Shown here piece by piece: positions 36,671 through 49,702 of a stretch of DNA of 52,500 bases (position 1 is its first letter; every line of letters begins with the position of its first letter). The position numbers and the translations under genes are program-made. The stretch spans positions 22,861,225 through 22,913,724 of the forward strand of contig NC_135557.1 of NCBI RefSeq assembly GCF_964340395.1. The letters are read 5' to 3'. Source of the DNA: Glandiceps talaboti. Taxonomy: Eukaryota > Hemichordata > Enteropneusta > Spengelidae. The notes under the pieces are model-generated. The model ran no database searches. It saw only the letters and a list, made by a program, of their open reading frames with translations, and was not told the DNA's origin.

Positions 36671-37226
36671 CAACTGATAGCTGACCGACACACCAGTCTA
36701 TGAAACATTTTATATTGTCCGGTAGAATTGAAGATTGGTGGAGGGGACAATGACTTTTTTGTTATTTCCTCAAAAAATGCCTGATTTGTGTGACAGGGTA
36801 GTGAAATTGAAATTCTAACTTAGGAATTTTAGATTACAACAACTGACCTGAGAGATTTTGTTTTAAACTGTGATAATCTTACAGCAATTATATGAATTTT
36901 TATAATTTCACTGGCAATATTTCACTCTTTTTATGCCAAGGTTAAAAATCTCTGTTCAGAATTAAAAATATATTAATTTAGTATGTGTATGATCAAGCTG
37001 ACATTTTTTCATGTAGTTAAATGAATTGATATTTGCAGTTAAAATATGATGTACTTAACATTTTCAAGGTACAAACACTGAAGGAATATTCAAAAGTTGA
37101 TCAACTGGATTTTACTTCAACAATTATTAAAAAATATTAGATTTTTTGCATTTTTTGCACTTTTTCCTACTACAATTGTGTGAAATACCAGGTTTTCGGA
37201 AATTGGAAAATTGTTTTCGGGCTGTT

Positions 37227-37325
37227 GTATGTATGTATGTATGTATGTATGTATGTATGTATGTATGTGTGTATGTATGTGTGTATGTATGTGTGTATGT
37301 ATGTATGTATGTATGTATGTATGTA

Positions 37326-37356
<31 letters not shown>

Positions 37357-37533
37357 ATGTATGTATGTATGTATGTGTGTATGTATGTGTGTATGTATGT
37401 ATGTATGTGTGTGTATGTATGTATGTATGTATGTATGTATGTGTCTATGTATGTATGTATGTATGTATGTATGTATGTATGCATGTATGTGTGTATGTAT
37501 GTATGTATGTATGTATGTATGCATGTATGTATG

Positions 37534-37565
<32 letters not shown>

Positions 37566-37760
37566 TGTATGGGTAGTGGATGGGTGGTTTGGTGGGTGGG
37601 CGGGCTTGTGGGATTTGATGGATGGATGGATGGGTACATAGATGTGTACGTACGTACGTACATATGTCTGTGTATCTGTCTGTCCGACTTTTGATTGATT
37701 TGTAATTTCTTTGCTTGCTTGCTTGCTTGCTTGATTGATTGATTGATTGATTGATTAATT
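37227..37760. repeat. (TATG)n microsatellite and flanking simple repeats
   Basis: (TATG)n with GTGT interruptions to about 37572, then GGGT/GGAT-rich, GTAC and (CTTG)/(ATTG) blocks to 37760. It forms the right flank of the TIR element. Confidence 0.94.
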
Positions 37761-38422
37761 GATTGCATATGTTTGTACAATCATATGCTACAGTAGGGTG
37801 GTATATTTAAAGTTAGTATACATATTTACATTACATTTACTGCAATAAGACAGAGAATTAAACTGAATTACTAGTTACTGTTACCACACATAATGATGTA
37901 TGTAGTCGTTGAATAGATCATCAGTGTCAGCTGAAATGACATGTCAAATTCTCTTGATATTTGTGGTGGTGATGAAAAATGACAAGTACCTCTGTTCGTA
38001 TTACAATTACCTTTCTAAAACGAATCAGTACACATGATACATCACATATTATATGGAAGAACAATATTAAATACACAGTGAAAGCTGACCAAATCCCAGT
38101 CGTGTAAACATCTTTAGTTGTACTTCAGGGGACATACACGGTCAAGTAATTTCCATCGGGACTTTCTGTTCTTTAAAAAGTCGTTTCCACTTGATGACAT
38201 ACGCTAACATTTCATTACTCAATCTGACTGCAATTATCAATATTTTGTTTGGTTACCATGGTTTCTGGATTGTTAATTGTGCCTTCCTTGTCTCGTTAAA
38301 TATTTAATCTCAATAAAGAATATATACTCATTTAAAAGTAATATGTTGCATATGGTGAGATGTATGCAGTGTGAATTCTTCTAGTAGGAATTAAAAGTAC
38401 ACATCGGCAGCTTGAGAATACA

Positions 38423-38485
38423 ACACACACACATACATACATACATACATACATACATACATACATACATACATACATACATACA

Positions 38486-38517
<32 letters not shown>

Positions 38518-38532
38518 CATACATACATACAT

Positions 38533-38563
<31 letters not shown>

Positions 38564-38575
38564 TACATACATACA

Positions 38576-38605
<30 letters not shown>
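38423..38605. repeat. (ACAT)n microsatellite
   Basis: Tetranucleotide array with one (AC)n interruption near 38550. Confidence 0.95.
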
Positions 38606-38606
<1 letters not shown>

Positions 38607-39190
38607 GCACACTCCAGCCCTCATAACACGTTTCATTCTGCACTTAACGCTACAAGACGTGACTAAACTCTCACCCACTCATGCATTGCATACCATTAAA
38701 TTAATTTATGCATATATGTCAAAACAATATGCGACGGGCGTGGGATATGCTTGTCTTTTTAAGTGTTAACTGTTGCCATGGTTATATACAAATTTACATT
38801 CGTATATTTCAGGGGTTTACAAGATTTTATATGGAGTAGCTTCAACCTTTGAGAAATAAAGAGATAAATTTGGAAAAGCGTTAAAGAATGCTGAATATGA
38901 TCAATGAGAGTTGTCCTACATGTATTAGTCAACAATATTGTGAATAACGGCAAAATGTGTAAGTGGCGATATGTGGTTAATATAAATGATGTGACGATAC
39001 TTGCTAACGTACCATAATTTTTATGTATTATGTTTTCAAAATGAGTCCAGTAGCCATATGAAACTGGTAACACTAATGAAACGGATTATCAAGGATTAAC
39101 GTCTGTAGTGGAATGATTTGTTTTGGGGTTAATTTGTCATCATGATATTAGAAAATATGTGATAGTGGAAATATTTGTAGAATAATTGAA

Positions 39191-40424
<1,234 letters not shown>

Positions 40425-41740
40425 CCTCGTTATGAAATAAATCTTTCAATAGTTAAGTATTGAAAAGAATGGTCAATGAAGACTTTGAGTAATAAAACAG
40501 TTAATTGAAGTTGTCATGTCATGTCGTTAGTTCATTTTGGCTCGTTATCCAGAAACGTTTTTCCTCGTTCTGCTGACAAGATCTTCCCATTTTTGCCTTA
40601 ACAAATAAAATTTATATACAATACCTTGTGTGGTTATATTTAAAAAACCAAACCAGAAAGTCAAGAGTTTTCATAATTCGAGAGAAAAAATAAGCAGAAG
40701 TTAAGGAAATTAGAAATCAAATTGCGAATAATGTCACAAATGTTAAAACCGTTTATCATATTCATGATGATGATATCGATGTCTTTTGTGATGACGTGAT
40801 TACGTCTAGAGGATACAGTCGAAGAGTATCTTCGAAACTCGTGATCAATGCTCTCTTTTTTATAACTGCAAAATTGCAAAATGACAATCATGGTAAAACC
40901 ATCGCTTACTTCATAATCGACGACTGTATTCCCAACGTGTTAAAAGTAACATTTTCTACATATATGTCTCCGAGAAATTAATTTATCAAAAATGAATGTA
41001 CCGTGACCTGGATCTGGAGACCACCATTACTGTTTGTAAGACACGTAAATGAACTTGTTTTGTCCGTAAAGTACATTGAACTATGTAGGCGTGAATTGCA
41101 AAAAACGGGGTATCATTACTTGTGTACCAGTCTTTGTTTAGACTTCCTTCCCATTAAGAACCATAGTGCATATCCACTCCTTTCCAACGATGAACCTTGT
41201 ATATTCCTGATATTCACCATCAAAACTCAGTATCTCTCTTTTACCTCCTACAAATACAGAAAATGAGCTCCTATCACGTAAAATCTTATATATGAAGTGC
41301 CATCGAACATTAATGTATAGCTTTTTCATGCACCACTGGCTTTTCTAGAAGAGAATGTCACACTATGCAGAAGGACTCTCTGATCTGATAATGGTGATAG
41401 AAAATGATTGGCAGTATATACTTCGAATTCACTGTAGTACAACGTGACGTCATCACTTGGACGAAGAAATTACCGGATGTTACTATCAAGCCAGAAAGAC
41501 TATGAAGATTCAATTAGGCGGCACAATTTTCTTTTACATCTCACACAATGTTTCTTGTTACGAGTTACACAAACAAAATAATTTCATGAAATGTTACATT
41601 TTATCCACTGTGAACACAAATAACAATTTTGTGTTTGAATCTTTCTTAGTTGACTCTCTATGCTTTCGTACTATCAGTGACTGCATTTTGTTTTATGTAA
41701 TTTGTTACAAAACAATATTGTGCTGCCTAATTGTTACCCC
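40425..41740. other. No supported gene (intron)
   Basis: Part of intron 1 of the RIIa/IQ gene. Only short frames without recognisable domains. Confidence 0.55.
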
Positions 41741-43262
41741 GTACCACCCAATGGTTAGCTCTGGTAGTGTAGTACCACCCAATGGTTAGCTCTGGTAGTG
41801 TAGTACCACCCAATGGTTAGCTCTGGTAGTGTAGTACCACCCAATGGTTAGCTCTGGTAGTGTAGTACCACCCAATGGTTAGCTCTGGTAGTGTAGTACC
41901 ACCCAATGGTTAGCTCTGGTAGTGTAGTACCACCCAATGGTTAGCTCTGGTAGTGTAGTACCACCCAATGGTTAGCTCTGGTAGTGTAGTACCACCCAAT
42001 GGTTAGCTCTGGTAGTGTAGTACCACCCAATGGTTAACTCTGGTTTTTTAGTACCACCCAATGGTTAACTCTGGGTTTTTAGTACCACCCAATGGTTAAC
42101 TCTGGTTTTTTAGTACCACCCAATGGTTAACTCTGGTTTTTTAGTACCACCCAATGGTTAACTCTGGGTTTGTAGTACCACCCAATGGTTAGCTCTGGTA
42201 GTGTAGTACCACCCAATGGTTAGCTCTGGTAGTGTAGTACCACCCAATGGTTAACTCTGGTTTTTTAGTACCACCCAATGGTTAACTCTGGGGTTTTAGT
42301 ACCACCCAATGGTTAACTCTGGTTTTTTAGTACCACCCAATGGTTAACTCTGGTTTTTTAGTACCACCCAATGGTTAACTCTGGGTTTTTAGTACCACCC
42401 AATGGTTAACTCTGGGTTTTTAGTACCACCCAATGGTTAACTCTGGTTTTTTAGTACCACCCAATGGTTAACTCTGGGTTTGTAGTACCACCCAATGGTT
42501 AGCTCTGGTAGTGTAGTACCACCCAATGGTTAACTCTGGTTTGTAGTACCACCCAATGGTTAACTCTGGTTTTTTAGTACCACCCAATGGTTAACTCTGG
42601 GTTTTTAGTACCACCAAATGGTTAACTCTGGTTTTTTAGTACCACCCAATGGTTAACTCTGGTTTGTAGTACCACCCAATGGTTAACTCTGGTTTTGTAG
42701 TACCACCCAATGGTTAACTCAGGGTTTTTAGTACCACCCAATGGTTAACTCTGGTTTTTTAGTACCACCCAATGGTTAACTCTGGTTTTGTAGTAACCCA
42801 ATGGTTAACTCTGTTTTTTTAGTACCACCCAGTGGTTAACTCTGGTTTTGTAGTAACCCAATGGTTAACTCTGGTTTTTTAGTACTACCCAATGGTTAAC
42901 TCTGGTTTTGTAGTACCACCCAATCGTTAATTCTGGTTTTGTAGTAACCCAATGGTTAACTCTGGTTTTTTAGTACCACCCAATGGTTAATTCTGGTTTT
43001 GTAGTACCACCCAATGGTTAACTCTGGTTTTTAGTACCACCCAATGGTTAACTCTGGTTTTTAGTACCACCCAATGGTTAACTCTGTTTTTGTAGTAACC
43101 CAATGGTTAACTCTGGTAGTGTAGTACCACCCAATGGTTAACTCTGGTTTGGTAGTACCACCCAATGGTTAGCTCTTGTTTTGTAGTACCACCCAATCGT
43201 TAATTCTGGTTTTGTAGTACCACCCAATCGTTAACTCTGGTTTTGTAGTACCAACCAATGGA
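41741..43262. repeat. 31-bp satellite array, about 49 copies
   Basis: Unit TACCACCCAATGGTTAGCTC followed by TGGTAGTGTAG, period exactly 31 at 41741, 41772 and 41803. The first ten or so units are nearly identical (type A, TTAGCTCTGGTAGTG). Most later units are type B (TTAACTCTGG followed by TTTTTT or GGTTTTT). Single A units reappear at about 42185-42235 and 42495, each after a GGGTTTGTAG unit. The right end has degenerate units lacking the ACCAC part. There is no lasting open frame. Confidence 0.97.
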
Positions 43263-45075
43263 TAACTATGATTCTTGTGTCAACCATTGTCGCACCACAG
43301 AGTCAGACCTTTTGCCGTAACGATAGAAAACACGCCTTTGAGTTTCCGTTGTTACAGTGGAAAAGGTTTCTCTAGCTAAGTTACGAAAATAGTTCCAATA
43401 TATATCAAAGCATAGTTTTATAACAACTATGGACTTGTCAATATTACACCAAACAGCAATGAAACAGTGCTAGTGTTTTTGCAACACCTTTTTCTATGAT
43501 AAAAACTAACCATATAAAATACACTGTCTGTCTCGAGAGGTGACGATACCTATATCGACGGTCGACCTTATAGTTCGTATAAATCGACACAACTTTGAAT
43601 GTATGTACATTAGAATCAATATTTATACAGAACAAACAACATTCACAAGGCATGTATTACTAAAATATAATATTTTGTGTATCATGCTAAAGGTTGTTAC
43701 AATTGTAAAGATGAACTGGGGCTGTATACTGTGTATATACATGTCTAGCCTAAGGTAGCTGAAGTTACAGATAATGCAGTCCAAAATCACAGACGTTTTG
43801 ACTAAACACTCTCTATATTCAATATATAGTCTGATGTATATCTGGTTCTGATGTACGCCATAATACGCTATCTGTCTTTATTCTGTAAAGAATACATTCA
43901 CTAACCATGTATATGACAAGTTAGACGTTCATATCTGCATTCAATCAATTGCTTGTCTGCACATAGACAATAGTGTATAGAGAACAGATTACTGTATTGA
44001 GATAGACTTCAACATTCATTACTCTTACATTTCCACAAATACAACTACATAGATGTTGAGTGATGGATGGCTGTCATATACATATTACATTGTAGTACTA
44101 TCTACGTCTGTCACGATAAAAACCAAAATATGAAGAATATCCAAATGTTAAATGTCATGACATGCACAGTATTAGTATTCAATACAACATGCAATGTTAC
44201 ACAGGCACCAACACAGAAGAGCTTTCTGTGTACAGCGAGTAATTGCGATGATGCTAGCAGTAAAGTACATAGTCCATTACTAAAGCAAGGAGCACAGATG
44301 TTTTCAATATCTGACATCATATGATTTGCTATACTTAAATATACAGTTATACTAACAGTGATTATCATTAACATTTGATTCACGCGTATTATGATCCGTA
44401 CAATGTGTGCCAACCACATCAGTCAGACGATAATAATGTAAATATCTAGATCTGAATCAAAATCTCACATACTGATACAATATAAAATATAATCAAATCG
44501 TGACCTTTGACATTACTAATACGTCAACACATATGATGCATGTTGCTGCCTTTGGGTCAAAGGTCTCTGCGTTGTATTCACTACGACTAGTCTTAAACAT
44601 ATGTCAGATCAAAAATGAGCCAAAGGCCAGAATATTGCTAGGCATATTAACTTACACACGATCAGAATACTATGTAGATATTAGTAGAATATATAGAACA
44701 CGAAAAAAATATATTGTATACATACATATGTGTTATTTGTTGACGCGTCAGTAATGTCTAAAGATAGGTCGATTAATTTTTCAAAGACCGAGCTTACTTA
44801 ACTGATGTTTTTCTTGATAAACTGTTAATACAGATACATTGATATAAGAGCGAACAATACATGTTACCATGGCAACAGCAAATAGGTCGACATTTACCAA
44901 TAATTGTTCATTTGTTCTAGGCTTGCAAAGTATTTCTGTAAGGTCACCACTGATAGTTGTGTTTTACGTTTTACAATAAAATCAATGGCACGTAATTTAA
45001 TCATATAATCAATACCCAATCGTAACATGATTTACTTCTGAATCATCATATCTTCAGCCATAGATGACAAACTGT
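43263..45075. other. No supported gene (intron)
   Basis: Part of intron 1 of the RIIa/IQ gene; AT-rich single-copy sequence. Confidence 0.55.
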
Positions 45076-45223
45076 ACACACACAGACACAGACACAGACA
45101 CAGACACACTCGCGCGCACATACATACATACATACATACATACATACATACATACATACACACGCATGCATACATACATACACACATACATACATACATA
45201 CATACACACAAACACACACACAC

Positions 45224-45277
<54 letters not shown>
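45076..45277. repeat. (ACAG)n/(ACAT)n/(TA)n compound microsatellite
   Basis: (CAGA/CACA)n at about 45076-45110, (ATAC)n with AC and GCATGC interruptions to 45224, then (TA)n to 45277. Confidence 0.94.
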
Positions 45278-45279
<2 letters not shown>

Positions 45280-46872
45280 TAACTAAAAACATAGTTACTT
45301 TAATGCAAGCGCTATAGAGTGGATTTTATACAGCGACAACCTCCATAGCAACTCTTACCAGTAGGATTAACATCCCGCCAATGCCATTGGCAGATCTACA
45401 TTTCATATCTGTGGTTGTTGTAGATTTACCTTTCTTTATTAACTACGATATCATGTTGTTCGTTAACAGTTACGTTATCTCAAAGTGAATAACTTGACAT
45501 TTAAGTCACGTTGTTCCGTATAGATGTAGAATAATATGTCGTTAATCATTCTGTAACTATATATCACTGTCATCTCTCCCGCATCAGAATGGATTCAGTC
45601 CCTACCCAAATATCATTGGGGTCAATACAGATAAGGTTCCTCTCTACATTCAATTTCGAACGTCAGAGGCAGTTGCCAGGATACCAAATTGATGTTATTG
45701 ATTTATACAGGAAGAGTTTAATCGAATGCCACAAGGAAGCCTCAGATTTCGCGGTAATTGTCCCCCGTCTCTCAGAGTGTTATTTATCAAAGAAACACGG
45801 GTAATTTGGAGCATGTAGGTGTTTGACGTTATTGCATGTAAAGTCTAACCAATACAGCAGTGCGTGTTCGGAGATTGTGGGTGTTCTGATCAGGTCAACC
45901 TGTTCTTAATGCAACATGTCGTGTCAGTGTTTATTGTTACTCGTAACCTAGCAACCATTACCACTGATGAATGTAATGTGATTTATCGTTTGTGATGGCA
46001 TTATATTCCGTTTCAATAACATAAAACACATGTTATGATGAAAATATCACGTCTTCTGTCGCCTCTCATTTATAAGACATGTTATTGTGCCGCTGGGAGA
46101 CAAGGTCTTAGCGAAGAAAAACCATCGCAAGTAATAAGTACGTCTCACATGCTAGGGCGTGTAACTCCAGTATATTACACACAATTTCAAGGTCAGGTGG
46201 AATTGCTTCGTAGTATAGGTTATTGCAAACCCGTTGAAATTTCCATATACAGTGTCAATGCACTCACAAGTCGCTATTATAACATATGATTTGTATTTCC
46301 CCTTCATTGTGTCTCTGTTTACGAAACGTAAACAAATCAGGATCAGATAATGTATTAATGAAGATACATCGATGTAGTATTAGTGTAATCGTTTAGCAAT
46401 GTATTCCATTACAATGTAAATTACTTAGGCATTTTATAACTATAACATTAGCGTGAACTGACTCTGCTCGACTCAATACAGATCTAATAATATATGTAAT
46501 TTGCATGTAGAATTATTATATTGAATATTAAACTCATAATTAAGTTAGAAGGTCCAACCGAACACAATTACACGATCACGATAAATACATAATCAATATA
46601 TATTTAAAAAGAAACAGTTGAACGAATCTATTAAGCTAAAATTATCTTCTTCTTTTTTAATTTTAGTAGATTTAGAATGAAATGGATAAATAAATTGTAT
46701 ATTCTTCTACCGATATGCAGAATTATACCAATATGTCATGGGAAATAGAAATTATGTCTGTAAAATTGCGATGAGAAAGTGGTTTATATTGCTAAGTAGG
46801 TTAACAATGTACAACTGCAATTGTAAAAGTCCTCCATAGAAACCGTATTTTACTTGATAATGTACCGCTTAC

Positions 46873-47023
46873 CTCTAGCACTTAGTAAAGTATCGAAATA
46901 GTCTGCAGCGAAGGAGTAGATGTTTTCTGGCTGACTTCGCAATACTTCTTTCGCCAGTCCTTCCAATAGAGTTTCAAACCCTTCTGGTATTTGATATTTG
47001 GCCGGTGGATGACGAGCTGCCAT
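46873..47023 (-). CDS. RIIa domain protein (Sp17-like), first coding exon
   Basis: Starts at ATG 47023-47021 and ends at a consensus donor (AGAG|GTAAGC). The 50 complete residues are almost entirely an RIIa dimerisation/docking domain: MAARHPPAKYQIPEGF, then LLEGLAKEVLRSQPENIY, then SFAADYFDTLLSAR. The IPxGF, Leu-rich helix, 'R.QP.NI..FAA.YF..LL' pattern is that of Sp17 (SPA17), ROPN1 and CABYR, which bind AKAPs in sperm and cilia like the PKA RII subunit. Joined to exons at 30092, 29352 and 28356 the phases fit (151+143+350+844 = 1488 bases) to give 495 residues. Human Sp17 has one RIIa domain and one IQ motif in about 150 residues, so this would be a much enlarged relative. Alternatively it is a different RIIa/IQ ciliary protein. 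Confidence 0.88.
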
Positions 47024-49702
47024 TGTAGACACAGATGGCTGTGATATTGTAGTCTTGTCGACGATGTGCTGATATTACGTGGTGTAAAATGACATTGATT
47101 ACTGTACGTACGTTAGTGATTGTGACACACGAAAGCAGCGAGAGTTATTTATATGTGAACTCACAGGAGTAGACTCCACAGCTTATGTTTCCTATATTTT
47201 ATAAGACCGCTTAACTTGGGTAATAAATTTTGGCGTATGATAATCGAAGTCAGGTAAATTTGAAGGATGGAACTCATTGTAAACATTCATCGCTTGATAT
47301 CATGCGCTATTCGTTTAATGAGGCACACAGTGATTGATATGCATGCTAAAAACTATTAAGTTCATGTTATAAGCGAACGAGATACAGAATTAACAGAATT
47401 AACACTTAATAAAATGCATTATTAATAACAATGTGAATACACTTCATTAAAATTTCTGTGTAATTTTCAGTACATCAAATTGACTTAAATTGACACTCAG
47501 GGATCATATTACGTCACAAGTTACAATATTTGTGTCAAAATAGTTTGATACTGATCACATTGATGTCAATGTCTCCGCATATCGTTAACTTATCATATCC
47601 ATAGCGGTAGAACCAAACTCGATTAGCGGAAAGCTATTTTTTTGGACTCCAAATTGCCATTTTGTTTCTCCCTTTTTTGTTTTATGTGGTCATTATTGAC
47701 ATGAACATATTGAATTTCAAATTGGCAATACATTGAATGAATGAATATCGGAAAACTTTATTTAAACCCTAATTTAGTATAAGGATGGAATACATGCGAT
47801 ATTCTGAGTAAAAATATGTAAATCTTTGATAAAGTGTTCACTAATTATAGATTTTGAAATATAAGGATAATGACTGTACATGGTTCAGACCGTTTTTGTA
47901 CTCACCCCCTGTTGGAAAATTATCATAAACACCATATGAAGAGTCAAATTTACATACTTTTACTCAACCTTTACCCTTCCTGTGACCCACCTATACTACC
48001 ATCTCTGTCAATGGGTAGTACGAGACAAAGTGACACTTTTGACTGTTTACAGTTCCCAGTCCGGAGATCACGGGGGATAAATTAAGTGAAAGGTGTCACT
48101 TCGTCTCAGCATACTCACCACATTTACACATCCTCTGCTAAAGATTTACACCGGTGGAAAGACATGGTCAAATATGACTTTTCGTATAGTGAAATTTAAA
48201 GTCACACAGGTTGAGTAAACCTATAAGGCTTACTGCTCAAATGAAACTATTCTAGTATAATGTTAAATGTCATTGCATGACATGTATACTATTATTACAT
48301 TGTGTGTTCTGGCATTGTTAAAACGGTTGTTTGCATAGTAGGGACGTCCTGTACATTTTTATACGTATGATAAATTAGGCATTGGATCATGCATAAGTTA
48401 TATCTAATACCAGGGTTGGGTTCAGTTAATTGCAAATGATGGTTACTGTGAGTACCGTTTAATTATGCAAATAAAATTACATCTCAAAGACATATAAACT
48501 CAGCTTGGGGCCTTTTACATAATGACATTGAAGTGCAAATTATTCTGTTCATATTGGCCAATAATTCCATCACGAGTACGTGGATAGATGGATGTAAAAG
48601 AGATTGGTTACCATAATATGAGGGGTAGGGGTTGAAAAGCAAAAGATTTCCAAACATGTGGGAAAATTGGCATAGACGAGAGAGAAGAGTGAACAGGGAA
48701 ATAGGGGAGTATATCTTTTTAAAAGAAACTCTGTAAGTACTCTACAGGAGAACATAATAAATATCAAATGCTTAATTTTGTTAAGACAGATTATTTGTCT
48801 GTCACCAACATTCTAAAGACCAATGTAATTTGAAAGTAAGTTTAACTTATTACATAACAAGCACCTCAATTCAGTTCAACGTTCATCTTATGCTTTGTGA
48901 TGTCTTCTTCTTCTGGAGTGTTATCAGTTGTGTAGTTATAGAATCAAGGAAATGTATATTTTGTGATGTGACCATGGCAACGAATTTGATAATGCGATAA
49001 TACAACGTTCATGAGGGCATGCGCATTTTCAATAATGTGTTTGACAAGTGAGAATGCATCACACTAAATAATTCAATTGAGATACAAGCCAACGGGTTGT
49101 GTCACCTACAATAACTTAAGTAAGATTTAAGAACACTAAATCCCTCAAATAGCGACTAATCGCCCTGTGTTGCCTTAAAAGTGTGCCTAATTTGTAGTAC
49201 ATAAGATTTATGTTGTACATCGCTATACATAGTATGACATTCAGATGACTTGAATGAAATAAAGGTGTCAGTCATGTCTAACAGTTGGAGTGGTTATTTG
49301 ACTTCCAAGAGGCAAAGCTGGCACTAAATCCGGCTTAATGCTGATAGAAGGTCACGAGTTTTCGACTGCGGTGCTATGGATGTAAACCTTACTAAGCAAG
49401 TCTGTCCCTGAAATGTCAAATAATATAATCGTTACTAGATGAATGCCCTGCCATTCTTGCGCCTGGTCAGTTGTACTGTAGACTTGTCATACTTGAATGC
49501 TTATAATCACGTAATGAAACGTAATCACACACTGTTTCACATACTGCGGCACACACACGTAAACTGAAAATTACACAATAAATAACACTTGTAAATACAA
49601 AATACAACACTTCAAATCTCTAGTAATAACGTAGGTGGATATCGCCACCTATTGACAGGAATGAGAAATCGACTCCAATACTTTAACACTGGTACTAAGT
49701 TA
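47024..49702. other. 5' flank of the RIIa/IQ gene; no other gene seen
   Basis: The promoter and any 5' UTR exon of the minus-strand gene should lie in the left part. No TATA box or transcription start can be assigned with confidence. No other coding exon found. Confidence 0.55.

Larger units (their letters stand above)
34894..37226. mobile_element. 2.33-kb element with 34-bp terminal inverted repeats
   Basis: The left end (34894-34927) starts AACAGCCCGAAAACTATTTT; the right end (37193-37226) read in reverse complement starts AACAGCCCGAAAACAATTTT. The match is about 32 of 34. Both ends abut (TATG)n, and an 8-base direct repeat GTATGTAT flanks the element (34886-34893 and 37227-37234), though in a tetranucleotide array its length is ambiguous. 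Inside are an inverted copy and a tandem array of a 38-bp repeat and a LINE relic. No transposase frame is visible, so this looks like a non-autonomous DNA transposon. An 8-bp duplication would suit the hAT superfamily, but the family is unproven. Confidence 0.7.

Noticed and set aside
41741-43262. CRISPR-like array
   Set aside because: Units are directly contiguous with no unique spacers and the DNA is animal nuclear; it is a satellite.
45438-45492. Candidate hidden exon of the RIIa/IQ gene (minus strand, donor AAAG|GTAAAT)
   Set aside because: Starts in a compatible phase but ends in phase 2, which does not fit the next exon, and lacks the expected FDPAEWG-like motif.
45589-45804. 71-codon plus-strand frame
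   Set aside because: No domain, no splice support, chance length.
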